This document shows, in pieces, positions 49,127 through 58,628 of a stretch of DNA of 64,000 nt. Source of the stretch: an uncultured Candidatus Actinomarina sp. GTDB taxonomy: Bacteria > Actinomycetota > Acidimicrobiia > Actinomarinales > Actinomarinaceae. The notes under the pieces are model-generated. The model saw only the letters and a program-made list of their open reading frames with translations, was not told the origin of the DNA and searched no databases. Position numbers and translations under genes: made by a program. How positions within the stretch are numbered: the first letter of the stretch is position 1; each line of letters opens with the position of its first letter. Where the stretch lies: NCBI GenBank assembly GCA_902610815.1, contig CACLXG010000003.1, positions 85,705 through 149,704 of the forward strand. The letters are read 5' to 3'.

Positions 49127-49924
49127 ATGGAAAAAATGGATATTCACATAGTTGGTTTAGGCAATTTAGGATCCGCATTTTTGAAGGGGCTAAAAGATTT
49201 ACGGGCAAATACAGATATTTACTTATACGAGGATTCAAAGGATGTAAGACAGACTATACAGGAAAATTACTCATTAACGTCCAAAGAGTCTTTAAATGTA
49301 ATTACCGAAGGCGTTTTAATTTTATGTATTAAGCCTCAGAATATTAATGATTTTTTTGATACCTATAAAGATAAAATAGCAAGAGATGTTTTAATTTGCT
49401 CACCAATTGCAGGTCTGGAAATAAAAACAATTGAAAAGTATTTAGAAAATAACGTTTTAAGAATTATGCCTAATTTATTAATTGGAGAGAAAAATGGTTT
49501 TATTCCTTTTACTTCAAACTACGAAGGAGATTATCTCAACTTTATTCATAATATATTAAAAAATTTAGGAACTGTTAAAAAAGTTGATGAATCCATGTTT
49601 GCTATTGTTACAGCTTTATCAGGCAGTGGGCCCGCTTGGTTTTATGAGCTTTCAAATCAGCTTGTAAATGCTGGCACTGAACTTGGATTAAGTCTTAAGG
49701 ATTCTGAATTAATTATTAAAGAACTTGTGAAAGCTCTTCCTTTACTTATACATGAAGATGAAACATTTAAAGATTTGGTAAATAAAGTAAAGTCACCTGG
49801 TGGAACTACTGAAGCTGGACTCAATTCGCTTAATGATGCTTCATTTGATACAATAATTCTCGAGGCAATTCAAAAAGCAACTCAAAGGTCAACTGAGATA
49901 TCTAAAGAATTAAATAATGAATAA
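49127..49924 (+). CDS. proC: Pyrroline-5-carboxylate reductase
   Basis: IHIVGLGNLGSAFLKGL, LRIMPNLLIGEKNGFIPF, ALSGSGPAWFYEL, VKSPGGTTEAGLNSL. Confidence 0.88.
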   Translation: MEKMDIHIVGLGNLGSAFLKGLKDLRANTDIYLYEDSKDVRQTIQENYSLTSKESLNVITEGVLILCIKPQNINDFFDTYKDKIARDVLICSPIAGLEIKTIEKYLENNVLRIMPNLLIGEKNGFIPFTSNYEGDYLNFIHNILKNLGTVKKVDESMFAIVTALSGSGPAWFYELSNQLVNAGTELGLSLKDSELIIKELVKALPLLIHEDETFKDLVNKVKSPGGTTEAGLNSLNDASFDTIILEAIQKATQRSTEISKELNNE

Positions 49925-52076
49925 GTTTTTAAGCAAATATAAAGCTAATGACTATGTATTGCTATTTTCTGCTGGAGCATCAGTTGGAACTCTTTTTTTA
50001 TGGGCTGCAAGTTACATATTTCCCGAAGGGGAAATAGTTGGAGGAAGAAGAGTATTTGAGAACATTCCTAAAGTTCTTCAGTATATATTTTATGTTTTAA
50101 GTGCTACAACAATTTATATTTCTGGTTACTTATTTTCTCTTCGAGTGAAAAATTGGACTAGAGGTAAGGAAGAAAAAAGAGATGTTAAATTATCACAAAG
50201 GATATATAAACTTTTTGATGGATTGACTATGCGAACCGTTCTTAGGTTTAAAGCTGCCGGTCTTATGCATTCTTTAATTTATATAGGTTTTCTTGGTCTG
50301 TTTGCAGGTACTGTAACTTTAGAGATTCATCACCTCATGCCTCCTTCGTTAAAATTCTTACAAGGAACAACATATATTGTTTATTCATTCACACTAGAAC
50401 TGGCAACTATAGCTTACTTAACAGGACTTTTTTGGGCTTTAGCTAGGCGCTTAATTGGTACTGAGTACAGGATTAAGACTAAAACCACTATGGACGATTA
50501 TTTGACCCTTTCTTTATTAATTTTCATTGGAATATCAGGCATAACCACTGAAGCTGGAAGAATCGCATTTGAAAATTTTCCAGATTACGAAAGGTGGTCA
50601 TTCATTGGTTATGCTGTTGGTCAATTTTTAAACCTTTCGAATCCTGAACTTTTTCATAGGATTTCATGGGTACTACATGTAGTTTCATTCTTTGTATTTT
50701 TAATAGCTATTCCACTTTCTAAACTAAGGCACATATTTACATCTCCGATAAATATGTTTATGTCACCAAAAGAAAGACCAAAAGGTGCAATGAAATTTAT
50801 TGGCAATCTTTTAGAAGCAGAGGATATTGACAATGTAGGTACCGAAATCATTGATCACTTTACTTGGAAACAGTTAATGGACTTAGACGCATGTACCGTA
50901 TGTGGTAGATGTACATCTGTATGTCCTGCAAATCAAACAGGTAAGTCTTTAGACCCTAGAGAAATAATATTAAAAGTAGGGCAGGTAATGTCCGAGTCTG
51001 GCCAACCTGCAGTGCCTGCAACCGTCTCAACACCAGGTCCTTTACGTGTAAATTCTGATAATGTTTTTGAAAGAATTACTTCTGAAGAACTCTGGGCTTG
51101 TACTTCTTGTAAAGCCTGTGATGAGATCTGCCCTGTTAATATTGAAATTCTAGACAAAATACTCGACATGAGAAGACACCTTGCATTGATGGAATCCGAC
51201 TTTCCTGCAGAATTAGGAAAAGCATATGTCGCAATGGAGAACTCATCAAACCCATGGGGGGCTTCTCAAAACGACAGATTAAAATGGACTGAAGATCTTA
51301 ACTTTGAAGTTCCTGTAATTGATGAAAGCAATTATGAAGAGTATGACTATCTGTATTGGATCGGTTGTGCTGGAGCTTTTGATGATAGGAATGTGCCTGT
51401 TACAAAAGCTGTAGCAACTTTATTAAAAAGGGCTGGAGTTTCGTTTGCTGTTCTAGGACCAAAAGAGGTTTGCACTGGTGATTCTGCAAGAAGAACAGGT
51501 AATGAATTTGTTTTTCAACAATTAGCTATTCAAAATATTGAGAATATGAATAATCTAAAAGTTGAAAAAATTATAACCCAATGTCCACACTGTTTTAATA
51601 CAATAGCAAATGAGTATCCACAACTTGGAGGAAACTATCAAGTAATTCATCACAGCCAACTTTTGACAGAATTAGTTCAGTCCGGAAGAATCGAAGTTGG
51701 CACTAGTGATAAGCCTTACAAAATCACATATCATGATTCTTGCTATTTGGGAAGGCATAATGATATTTATACTGCACCACGAGAAATTGTAGGATCTATA
51801 GGTGGTATTGAAATTAGAGAAATGAAAAGACAAGGAACTCAGAGCTTTTGTTGTGGTGCTGGCGGTGGAAGAATGTGGATGGAAGAGTCTGTAGGTAAAA
51901 AAGTTAACATTGAACGTTCACAAGAAGCTATTGATACTGGAGCAGATGAAGTTGCTGTTGCTTGTCCTTTTTGCTACATAATGATGGACGATGGTGTAAA
52001 AGAACTTGGCTATGGTGATAATGTTAAAGTAAGAGATGTATCGTTAATACTTCTTGATAATTTAAAAAAAGACTAA
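49917..52076 (+). CDS. Membrane-bound (Fe-S) heterodisulfide-reductase-like protein
   Basis: DACTVCGRCTSVCPAN and CTSCKACDEICPVN 4Fe-4S motifs; two CCG-type domains (CPHCFNTIANEYP...HDSCYLGRHND...CCGAGGGRMWMEE). Confidence 0.88.
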   Translation: MNKFLSKYKANDYVLLFSAGASVGTLFLWAASYIFPEGEIVGGRRVFENIPKVLQYIFYVLSATTIYISGYLFSLRVKNWTRGKEEKRDVKLSQRIYKLFDGLTMRTVLRFKAAGLMHSLIYIGFLGLFAGTVTLEIHHLMPPSLKFLQGTTYIVYSFTLELATIAYLTGLFWALARRLIGTEYRIKTKTTMDDYLTLSLLIFIGISGITTEAGRIAFENFPDYERWSFIGYAVGQFLNLSNPELFHRISWVLHVVSFFVFLIAIPLSKLRHIFTSPINMFMSPKERPKGAMKFIGNLLEAEDIDNVGTEIIDHFTWKQLMDLDACTVCGRCTSVCPANQTGKSLDPREIILKVGQVMSESGQPAVPATVSTPGPLRVNSDNVFERITSEELWACTSCKACDEICPVNIEILDKILDMRRHLALMESDFPAELGKAYVAMENSSNPWGASQNDRLKWTEDLNFEVPVIDESNYEEYDYLYWIGCAGAFDDRNVPVTKAVATLLKRAGVSFAVLGPKEVCTGDSARRTGNEFVFQQLAIQNIENMNNLKVEKIITQCPHCFNTIANEYPQLGGNYQVIHHSQLLTELVQSGRIEVGTSDKPYKITYHDSCYLGRHNDIYTAPREIVGSIGGIEIREMKRQGTQSFCCGAGGGRMWMEESVGKKVNIERSQEAIDTGADEVAVACPFCYIMMDDGVKELGYGDNVKVRDVSLILLDNLKKD

Positions 52077-52390
52077 CTATTTGAACCCATAAAGAATTTT
52101 TGGATACTCCCTCCAGACTTCTTAATACTATATATTACATATAAAGCGATTGTAAAACTTCCTAAAGTCATTACAAAAAAAGTCCAAACAATAGAAGGTA
52201 TAATATTTTCTTTATAAAAAATCCATAAACTAAACAAAATAAATCCTGAATATAGATCAACAAGCGAGACAACACCCCAGGGCAAACTAGGTATTGGTGA
52301 ATCAAATATTGAAACTTCACTTTGTGCCCAGATAATTACTATTGTCATAGTAACTGTTATAAAGTATGAAATAATTTTTGTTATAGTCAT
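52073..52390 (-). CDS. Hypothetical membrane protein
   Basis: Hydrophobic 105-aa frame from the internal Met (MTITKIISYFITVTMTIVIIW...); the ORF-track start overlaps the divergent gene. Confidence 0.5.
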   Translation of the reverse strand: MTITKIISYFITVTMTIVIIWAQSEVSIFDSPIPSLPWGVVSLVDLYSGFILFSLWIFYKENIIPSIVWTFFVMTLGSFTIALYVIYSIKKSGGSIQKFFMGSNS

Positions 52391-52421
52391 AAGATAGATT
52401 TTAAATAAAGAAAAATTAAAA

Positions 52422-53039
52422 ATGAGTGAAAGAAAAATATTATCAAAAATTTTACGTCTTGATAAAAACATATATAGTGATTTGATAAATCTCGATAATG
52501 CCTTACAAAAAGGTATTTTAATTTACATAACAGTTACATCTTTAAATACTTTAAGTCAAACGAGGTTTTTTGCTAATTTATTAGATTTTATAGAAACAAA
52601 TCTTATTTTAATAAAAAATGAATTTTCAGATGAAGAGTTTCAAATTGTTCAAGCTTTGGTTGATGACTATTCAGCTCTTTACAGGCAACAAGAAGTCACC
52701 ATAACACTACTTTTCTCATCTGTATTTACGGCAACACTAATATCTTTGATTGGGCTTTCAATATGTTATTTAATTCTAAAATTTTTGTTATCAAAAGATC
52801 CAAAACCAGCAGAATTAATTATCATTTCCTGTTTTTCAAGTGCCCCGGGTTTGCTTGTGTTTTTTGCTTTAATAAGTTCAAATATATTAGCTCAATTTTT
52901 TCTTATAATGATAACAGGTATCTATGCATTAATAGCTTTTGCCTCAGGACTTAAACAAGTTTATTTCCTAAAAAATATTGAGGTTGTTTTATTATTAGTA
53001 GCACTGATTTTCAGTGGTGCAATATTAGGGCCAATGTAG
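52422..53039 (+). CDS. Hypothetical polytopic membrane protein
   Basis: 205 aa, several TM segments in the C-terminal two-thirds. Confidence 0.55.
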   Translation: MSERKILSKILRLDKNIYSDLINLDNALQKGILIYITVTSLNTLSQTRFFANLLDFIETNLILIKNEFSDEEFQIVQALVDDYSALYRQQEVTITLLFSSVFTATLISLIGLSICYLILKFLLSKDPKPAELIIISCFSSAPGLLVFFALISSNILAQFFLIMITGIYALIAFASGLKQVYFLKNIEVVLLLVALIFSGAILGPM

Positions 53040-53041
53040 TT

Positions 53042-53638
53042 GTGCAAGCAGCAGTAATTTTAGCCGCAGGTAGCTCAAGCAGAATGGGGTTTCCTAAACA
53101 GTTAGCTGAAGTCAGGGATAAACCATTACTTCAAGCAATAATTGATAAAGTTAATATAAATTTTGATAATTCTTCTGTCGTTCTTGGATCTGAAAGTGAA
53201 GTAATTTCAGAAAAAATAGATTTTAAAAATTCAAATATTTTAATTAATGAAAATTGGCCAGAGGGTATAACGTCTTCAATTAGGACAGCTTTATTTTTCT
53301 ACCAAAATCAAAAGGAGATTAATGATATAATTTTTTTTCTTGGAGACCAACCAGAAGTAGAGGTTGAAGTTATAGATGGTCTCAAAAACGATGACCATGA
53401 TGGTAGTAAGGTTTTGATTCCCCAATATAGATACAAACTTGGATTTCCAATCTTAATTCCGAGAATGTTTTGGCCAAAATTAGAGTTGATTACTGAAGAC
53501 GATCAAATTGATGAAGAAAAATCAGTATTTCAAGATTTCGATTTAGTAGATTTTCTTATCTCGTCAGAAATTGAAATTAAAAAACTAAATTTCAATTTCT
53601 TAGAACCTATTGATTATGACGAGGAAAAAGATTTTTAA
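53042..53638 (+). CDS. MobA-like NTP transferase (molybdenum-cofactor cytidylyltransferase-like)
   Basis: QAAVILAAGSSSRMGFPKQLAEVRDKPLLQ, WPEGITSSIRTAL, FFLGDQPEV; GTG start. Confidence 0.82.
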   Translation: MQAAVILAAGSSSRMGFPKQLAEVRDKPLLQAIIDKVNINFDNSSVVLGSESEVISEKIDFKNSNILINENWPEGITSSIRTALFFYQNQKEINDIIFFLGDQPEVEVEVIDGLKNDDHDGSKVLIPQYRYKLGFPILIPRMFWPKLELITEDDQIDEEKSVFQDFDLVDFLISSEIEIKKLNFNFLEPIDYDEEKDF

Positions 53639-53701
53639 GAGTGGGAAAAACTCTTAAAAAAAATCGTTTCTTTATGTAATTTATTTTGTAAAATTTAAAA
53701 C

Positions 53702-54106
53702 ATGAATTCAATTGACTCAATAAATGGTATGACACATACCGAAGCAACAAAGCTAAGAAGAGCTAGAGTCAGAACAACAACAACTTTTTTACAAATTGCA
53801 TCTTCTAGGTCTGGAAGGGCTCTCTTAACAAAAGAAACAGGAATTAATTCACCGAAATTATTGCACTGGGCAAGGCGTGCCGAATTAATGAAAATTAAAA
53901 ATCTAGGAAGAGACTATGCGGATTTACTTGAAGCTGCTGGAGTAGAAAGTGTATCTGAGCTAAAGAGAAGAAATCCCGAATCACTTCATGAAGTAATGGC
54001 AAAAATTAATTCAAAAAGAAATATAGTAGACAGAATGCCTTCTCTAAAGAGAGTTACTAATTGGATCGAAGACTCTAAAGATATAGAAATTAAGGTTTCT
54101 TCATAA
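53702..54106 (+). CDS. DUF4332-like helix-hairpin-helix protein
   Basis: GINSPKLLHWARRAELMKIKNLGRDYADLLEAAGVESVSELKRRNPESLHEVM. Confidence 0.7.
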   Translation: MNSIDSINGMTHTEATKLRRARVRTTTTFLQIASSRSGRALLTKETGINSPKLLHWARRAELMKIKNLGRDYADLLEAAGVESVSELKRRNPESLHEVMAKINSKRNIVDRMPSLKRVTNWIEDSKDIEIKVSS

Positions 54107-54132
54107 CCAAGTTTCCCATCTATCATTAAATT

Positions 54133-55839
54133 GTGAATAAAAAAACCGTAAGAATAGCTGGTGCCCAAATGTCATTTCCAGTAGGGGCCATACAGAAAAA
54201 TAAGCAAACTATTTTAGACTGTTTTGAAGCAGCGGAAGAAAAAGAAACAGATATCCTAATTTTTCCTGAATTAGCATTGACAGGGTATCCACCTGAAGAC
54301 CTACTTTTAAGAGAGAGTTTTGTTGGAAAAAACTTTGCTGTTTTGGAAGAATTAGCTGAATTTTCTAGCACAACTAGTGGTCTTGTTGGTTTTGTTGACA
54401 GAAATTTGGATGATAATCATATAGACAAACAAAAAAGACACATTGCTAATGCGGCAGCAATAATCCAGAACGGCGATGTAAAAGGAATCTACCACAAGTG
54501 CTTTCTTCCAAATTACTCCGTATTCGATGAAGCTAGGTATTTTGCTAAGGGCAACAATCCAGGAAATGTATTTTGGTATGAAGATGTTGGTATTGGAATA
54601 AGTATTTGCGAAGACATATGGATTGAAGAAGGACCTGCATTACAACAAGTAGAGAATGGTGCATCTTTAATAATTAACATAAATGCTTCTCCTTATGATC
54701 AAAATAAAACAGACTTAAGAAAAGAGCTTGTTATCAACCAAGCTAAAAAATTAGGTGTACCAATTATTTACCTAAACATGGTTGGTGGCCAAGACGAATT
54801 AGTTTTTGATGGAGGTTCATTTGTTGTAGATGGTAAAGGGGAAATACTTTATCAAGCACAACAGTTTGAAGAGGAGTTGTTCTATATTGATTTAGATTTG
54901 GAAGTTAAAGAACAGCCTAAAGGATCAACACTAGAGATTAGACAAAAAGGTTTTGAGCTAGAACCCTTACAGTCTGCACTACTTTTATCAAAAAATGAAT
55001 CTCTGTATTCAGCACTAAAATTAGGGTTGTTCGATTACGTTAGTAAAAATAATTTTAAAAAAGTACTTGTAGGACTTTCTGGAGGAATAGATTCTGCTTT
55101 GACAGCAACTATTGCCGTTGATGCTCTTGGGTCTGAAAATGTTATAGGTGTGGCATTGCCGTCCAAATACAACAAAGAAGAATCTCTTGTCGATGCTCGA
55201 TTACTTGCGGAAAACCTTGAAATAGAATTTAAGGTAATAAAAATCGAAGAAATAGTAAATATTTTTAGAAATACTTTAAAGGAAAGTGTTGATGAAGAAC
55301 TTGGACAAACAACAGATGAAAACATCCAGTCACGCGTAAGGGGTAATATTTTAATGGCTTTATCCAATCAAACTGGAGCCATGGTTGTTTCTACAGGTAA
55401 CAAGTCTGAAATGGCTGTAGGTTATTCAACTCTTTATGGTGATTTAGCAGGAGGCTTCGCATTATTAAAAGATTTATATAAAACTGAAGTTTATAACTTA
55501 GCAAATTTCAGAAATTCAATTTCAAACGTAATTCCTCAAAATACAATTGATAAAGAGCCAAGTGCAGAATTAAGACCAGATCAGTTTGATAAGGATTCCT
55601 TACCAGAATACGAACTTCTTGATGAAATTTTACGTATGTATATTGAAGAAGATAGTTCCTCAGAGAAGATTATTTCTACGGGCATTGATGAGAATATTGT
55701 TTATGATGTCTTATCCAAAGTCGATAGAAATGAATACAAGAGAAAACAAGTTGCACCAGGAGTAAAATTGACGGAAAAAGCATTTGGTAAAGATAGAAGA
55801 ATGCCGATTACAAATACCTATATTCGAGAGAGAGGATAA
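54133..55839 (+). CDS. nadE: Glutamine-dependent NAD+ synthetase
   Basis: Nitrilase domain LIFPELALTGYPPEDLLLR plus synthetase VGLSGGIDSALTATIAVDALG, STGNKSEMAVGYSTLYGDLAGG. Confidence 0.95.
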   Translation: MNKKTVRIAGAQMSFPVGAIQKNKQTILDCFEAAEEKETDILIFPELALTGYPPEDLLLRESFVGKNFAVLEELAEFSSTTSGLVGFVDRNLDDNHIDKQKRHIANAAAIIQNGDVKGIYHKCFLPNYSVFDEARYFAKGNNPGNVFWYEDVGIGISICEDIWIEEGPALQQVENGASLIININASPYDQNKTDLRKELVINQAKKLGVPIIYLNMVGGQDELVFDGGSFVVDGKGEILYQAQQFEEELFYIDLDLEVKEQPKGSTLEIRQKGFELEPLQSALLLSKNESLYSALKLGLFDYVSKNNFKKVLVGLSGGIDSALTATIAVDALGSENVIGVALPSKYNKEESLVDARLLAENLEIEFKVIKIEEIVNIFRNTLKESVDEELGQTTDENIQSRVRGNILMALSNQTGAMVVSTGNKSEMAVGYSTLYGDLAGGFALLKDLYKTEVYNLANFRNSISNVIPQNTIDKEPSAELRPDQFDKDSLPEYELLDEILRMYIEEDSSSEKIISTGIDENIVYDVLSKVDRNEYKRKQVAPGVKLTEKAFGKDRRMPITNTYIRERG

Positions 55840-55844
55840 TCGTT

Positions 55845-56669
55845 TTGTATTTAGTCAATGATTTGGAAGTCACAAAAGAAGAATTTACTTTGCCTGTAGA
55901 AAATTTAGCAGTCTGGAGAGGAGATGGGGTCTTCGAAGCTTTAAAGATTCATGATCACCATCCCTTTGGATTAGATAAACATATTGATAGATTAAAACAA
56001 TCTTGTAAAAAACAACTATTTGAAAATGTAGATTTTAATTTAATTAGAAATAATATTTTAAACATAGCATCAAGGCACAAAAGTGGCTATGTAAGAGTTT
56101 TAATCTTGAGAAACGAGTCAGATGACGAATTTACAATTTATTCTTTTTATCAGCCATTAATAAATTTACCTGAAGAATTTACATTACAATCTCAACCTGC
56201 ACCATGGCATTCTGGTGGAGATTATGAAGTTGATAGTAAAAATATAGTTGGTTCAAAATCTACTTCTTATGCTTATAACATAAAGCAAACTAGAGAAGCA
56301 GTTAGAGATGGTTTTACAGATGCCCTCCTTATTAATAATAAAGGCGTAGTTTTAGAAGGCCCAACTTTTTCTGTTGGCTGGATCAAGGGTGAAGTTGCTT
56401 ATGTACCAGATATAGATTTGGGAATTTTAGACTCGATAACTAGACAGTATTTATTAAAGTTTGGTGAAGAAAACAAAATTCAAACAGCTATTTCTAGAGT
56501 GACAATAGATGAGCTCTATGAAGTTGATACAGTTTTTGTTATGTCTACGGCTAAACATGGAGTATTTGTTTCAAAGATTGATAATCAATTATTTGAGCAG
56601 TCACCTTTATTAAACACCATACAAGATTTATTTGCGAAAGAAGTACTTAAGGAAAAGCAAGAAAGTTAA
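55845..56669 (+). CDS. Class IV aminotransferase (BCAT/ADC-lyase family)
   Basis: AVWRGDGVFEALKIHD, GSKSTSYAYNIKQTREA, DALLINNKGVVLEGPTFSV. Confidence 0.85.
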   Translation: MYLVNDLEVTKEEFTLPVENLAVWRGDGVFEALKIHDHHPFGLDKHIDRLKQSCKKQLFENVDFNLIRNNILNIASRHKSGYVRVLILRNESDDEFTIYSFYQPLINLPEEFTLQSQPAPWHSGGDYEVDSKNIVGSKSTSYAYNIKQTREAVRDGFTDALLINNKGVVLEGPTFSVGWIKGEVAYVPDIDLGILDSITRQYLLKFGEENKIQTAISRVTIDELYEVDTVFVMSTAKHGVFVSKIDNQLFEQSPLLNTIQDLFAKEVLKEKQES

Positions 56670-56679
56670 GGAGGGTAAA

Positions 56680-57708
56680 GTGAGACTCACAGAGTATTCT
56701 CATGGCTCAGGTTGAGCATGTAAACTCTCCCAAGGAGAGCTTGCTCAGGTTCTGAAGCAATCAAAACAAAATAATTCAAACAATTCTGAAGTCTTAGTTG
56801 GATTAGAAAATCCAGATGATGGCGCAGTTATTGATCTAGGAAACAGTATGAAAATTGTACAAACAGTTGATTTTTTTACTCCTATTTTAGATAACCCTTA
56901 TGACTGGGGTAGAGTTGCCGCAACAAATGCATTATCTGATATTTATGCAATGGGAGGTGCACCTATTTCATCTTTACAGTTAGTTAGTTGGCCAAGAGAA
57001 GATATAGGTTTTGACGTTTTATCAGATGTTATTAAAGGGGGTGCAGATGTAATGAAATCTGCCAATTGCAATATTGTTGGAGGGCACAGTATTGATGACA
57101 AAGAACCAAAATATGGTTTTGCTGTAACAGGTATCGTTAATGAAAAAATCTATACAAAAACGAATATTAAAAATGGAGATAAACTTTTTCTAACCAAGCC
57201 TCTAGGTTCTGGAATTATTGCAACCGCAATAAAAAAAGGCGTTGCCGATGAAGAAGCAATAAATCAGGTAACAAATGTAATGACAACCTTAAATGATGCA
57301 GGCCTTGAAGTCGCAAAGCACCTCAACGCAAATGCAATTACAGACGTTACTGGTTTTGGACTTCTTGGCCACCTCAGTGAGATGTTGATTGATGAAAAAT
57401 TATCAGCAAATTTGATATTCGATAAAGTTCCAATCATTGAGTTTGCAAAAAATTATTTTCATAGTGGCATTTATCCATCAGGAAGTCAAAGAAATTTTGA
57501 CTCAGTAAAAGACTTTATCTCATTCGAGGATCAAGACGAGGCACTTTTATTAGCAGATGCTCAAACCAGTGGAGGATTATTAATTTCTGCACCTGCTGAA
57601 ACAGATATAGATTTGATAGAAATTGAAAAAATATATGGGGTTTTTATAAAAGAAATTGGAAATATAACTGATAGATATAATCAAAAAATAAATATTATTA
57701 GAAGTTGA
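56680..57708 (+). CDS. selD: Selenophosphate synthetase SelD, itself a selenoprotein; in-frame UGA (Sec) at 56713..56715
   Basis: GTG start behind AAGGAGGG; read-through gives MRLTEYSHGSGUACKLSQGELAQVLKQ...VQTVDFFTPILDNPYDWGRVAATNALSDIYAMGGAPISSLQLV...GGHSIDDKEPKYGFAVTG. The ORF track begins only at an internal Met (56848). Confidence 0.95.
56713..56747 (+). promoter_or_regulatory. bSECIS-like stem-loop in selD
   Basis: UGAGCA-UGUAAA-CUCUCC-CAA-GGAGAG-CU-UGCUCA: 6-bp outer stem including the UGA, internal loop, 6-bp upper stem, apical loop. Confidence 0.8.
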
Positions 57709-58628
57709 TGATTAAAACACTAACTAAAATTTTTGCTTTTACTGCAGTAACAAAAAGTCTACTTGAGACCAAAAAGAGCCAATCTGCAGGAACTACACAA
57801 ATTCACCCAAGTAAAATTCCAGGCAGGACTGTATTCATAAGAGAAAAAGAATACTTTATTAGAGAAAATATTATAGAAGGCACAACTCCTATAATATTTC
57901 TCCACAGCTGGGGGTCAGACTCCCTAGGAAGCTGGTTTAAAATATTGCCTAAAATTAAAAATAAAACCTCTTTTGTTGCTATAGACATGCGTAATCATGG
58001 AAAGTCTGATGCTAGTTGGGACAGGTGGGACGTAGATGAAAATGCCGATGTTGTTATTAGCATTCTAAAAGAGCTTGGCATTTCAAGTTGCAATATTGTT
58101 GGTTGGTCAATGGGAAGTGCAGTTGCAATGTCAATTGCTAAAAAAAATAATCCATTAGTAAATAAATTAGTTTTAATTACACCTTTTAGCTGGCTTGGCG
58201 GTGCTGTGTATAGCGATAAAGTAGCATTTAAAATATTTGTTAGTTTTGTAAGAATAAGAGAAAGATTATTCCCTAATTTCAATCCAAAATCTAAGTTTTC
58301 ATTTTTAAAAAAATCAAACTCTATTAACGATGAATATACAGAGTGGGCATGGAATAATCTGCATAAGTCAAAAGATGACTTCATTTACGCAGATGGGGGA
58401 AGATTTGTTGTTCCTTATGATGCAAGGTCTTGGATACAAGAAATTAAAGCTGAGACCCTAGTAATTACTGGGGGTAGAGATAAACTTGTACCAGAAGAAA
58501 CTTCAAATGATGTTGTTAAGAGATTAAACAAAGTAAAAGTGAAAACTTTTCCTGATGCTGGCCACTCAGTTCCATGGACACATGAAGAAGATCTAATAAC
58601 AGAACTTAAAGAATTTTTTAGTTTATGA
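57705..58628 (+). CDS. Alpha/beta hydrolase
   Basis: TPIIFLHSWGSD, FVAIDMRNHGKSD, NIVGWSMGSAVAMSI, VITGGRDKLVPE, DAGHSVPW. Confidence 0.88.
   Translation: MMIKTLTKIFAFTAVTKSLLETKKSQSAGTTQIHPSKIPGRTVFIREKEYFIRENIIEGTTPIIFLHSWGSDSLGSWFKILPKIKNKTSFVAIDMRNHGKSDASWDRWDVDENADVVISILKELGISSCNIVGWSMGSAVAMSIAKKNNPLVNKLVLITPFSWLGGAVYSDKVAFKIFVSFVRIRERLFPNFNPKSKFSFLKKSNSINDEYTEWAWNNLHKSKDDFIYADGGRFVVPYDARSWIQEIKAETLVITGGRDKLVPEETSNDVVKRLNKVKVKTFPDAGHSVPWTHEEDLITELKEFFSL

Noticed and set aside
49108-49332. 74-aa ORF overlapping proC in another frame
   Set aside because: No recognisable family; overlaps a well-supported ProC frame.
53632-53660. 11-bp inverted repeat TTTTTAAGAGT-GGGAAAA-ACTCTTAAAAA at the end of the mobA-like gene
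   Set aside because: Looks like a terminator stem but is not followed by a T-run on either strand; kept only as a weak candidate.
56701-56720. Sequencing error or pseudogene explanation for the UGA in selD
   Set aside because: The UGA sits exactly at the known Cys/Sec catalytic position, is followed by a stable hairpin, and a second independent family (Rdx) shows the same pattern 30 kb away; a double coincidence is unlikely.
56848-57708. ORF-track SelD start at the internal Met
   Set aside because: Lacks the N-terminal catalytic segment; the upstream GTG with strong SD and the in-frame Sec codon give the complete protein.
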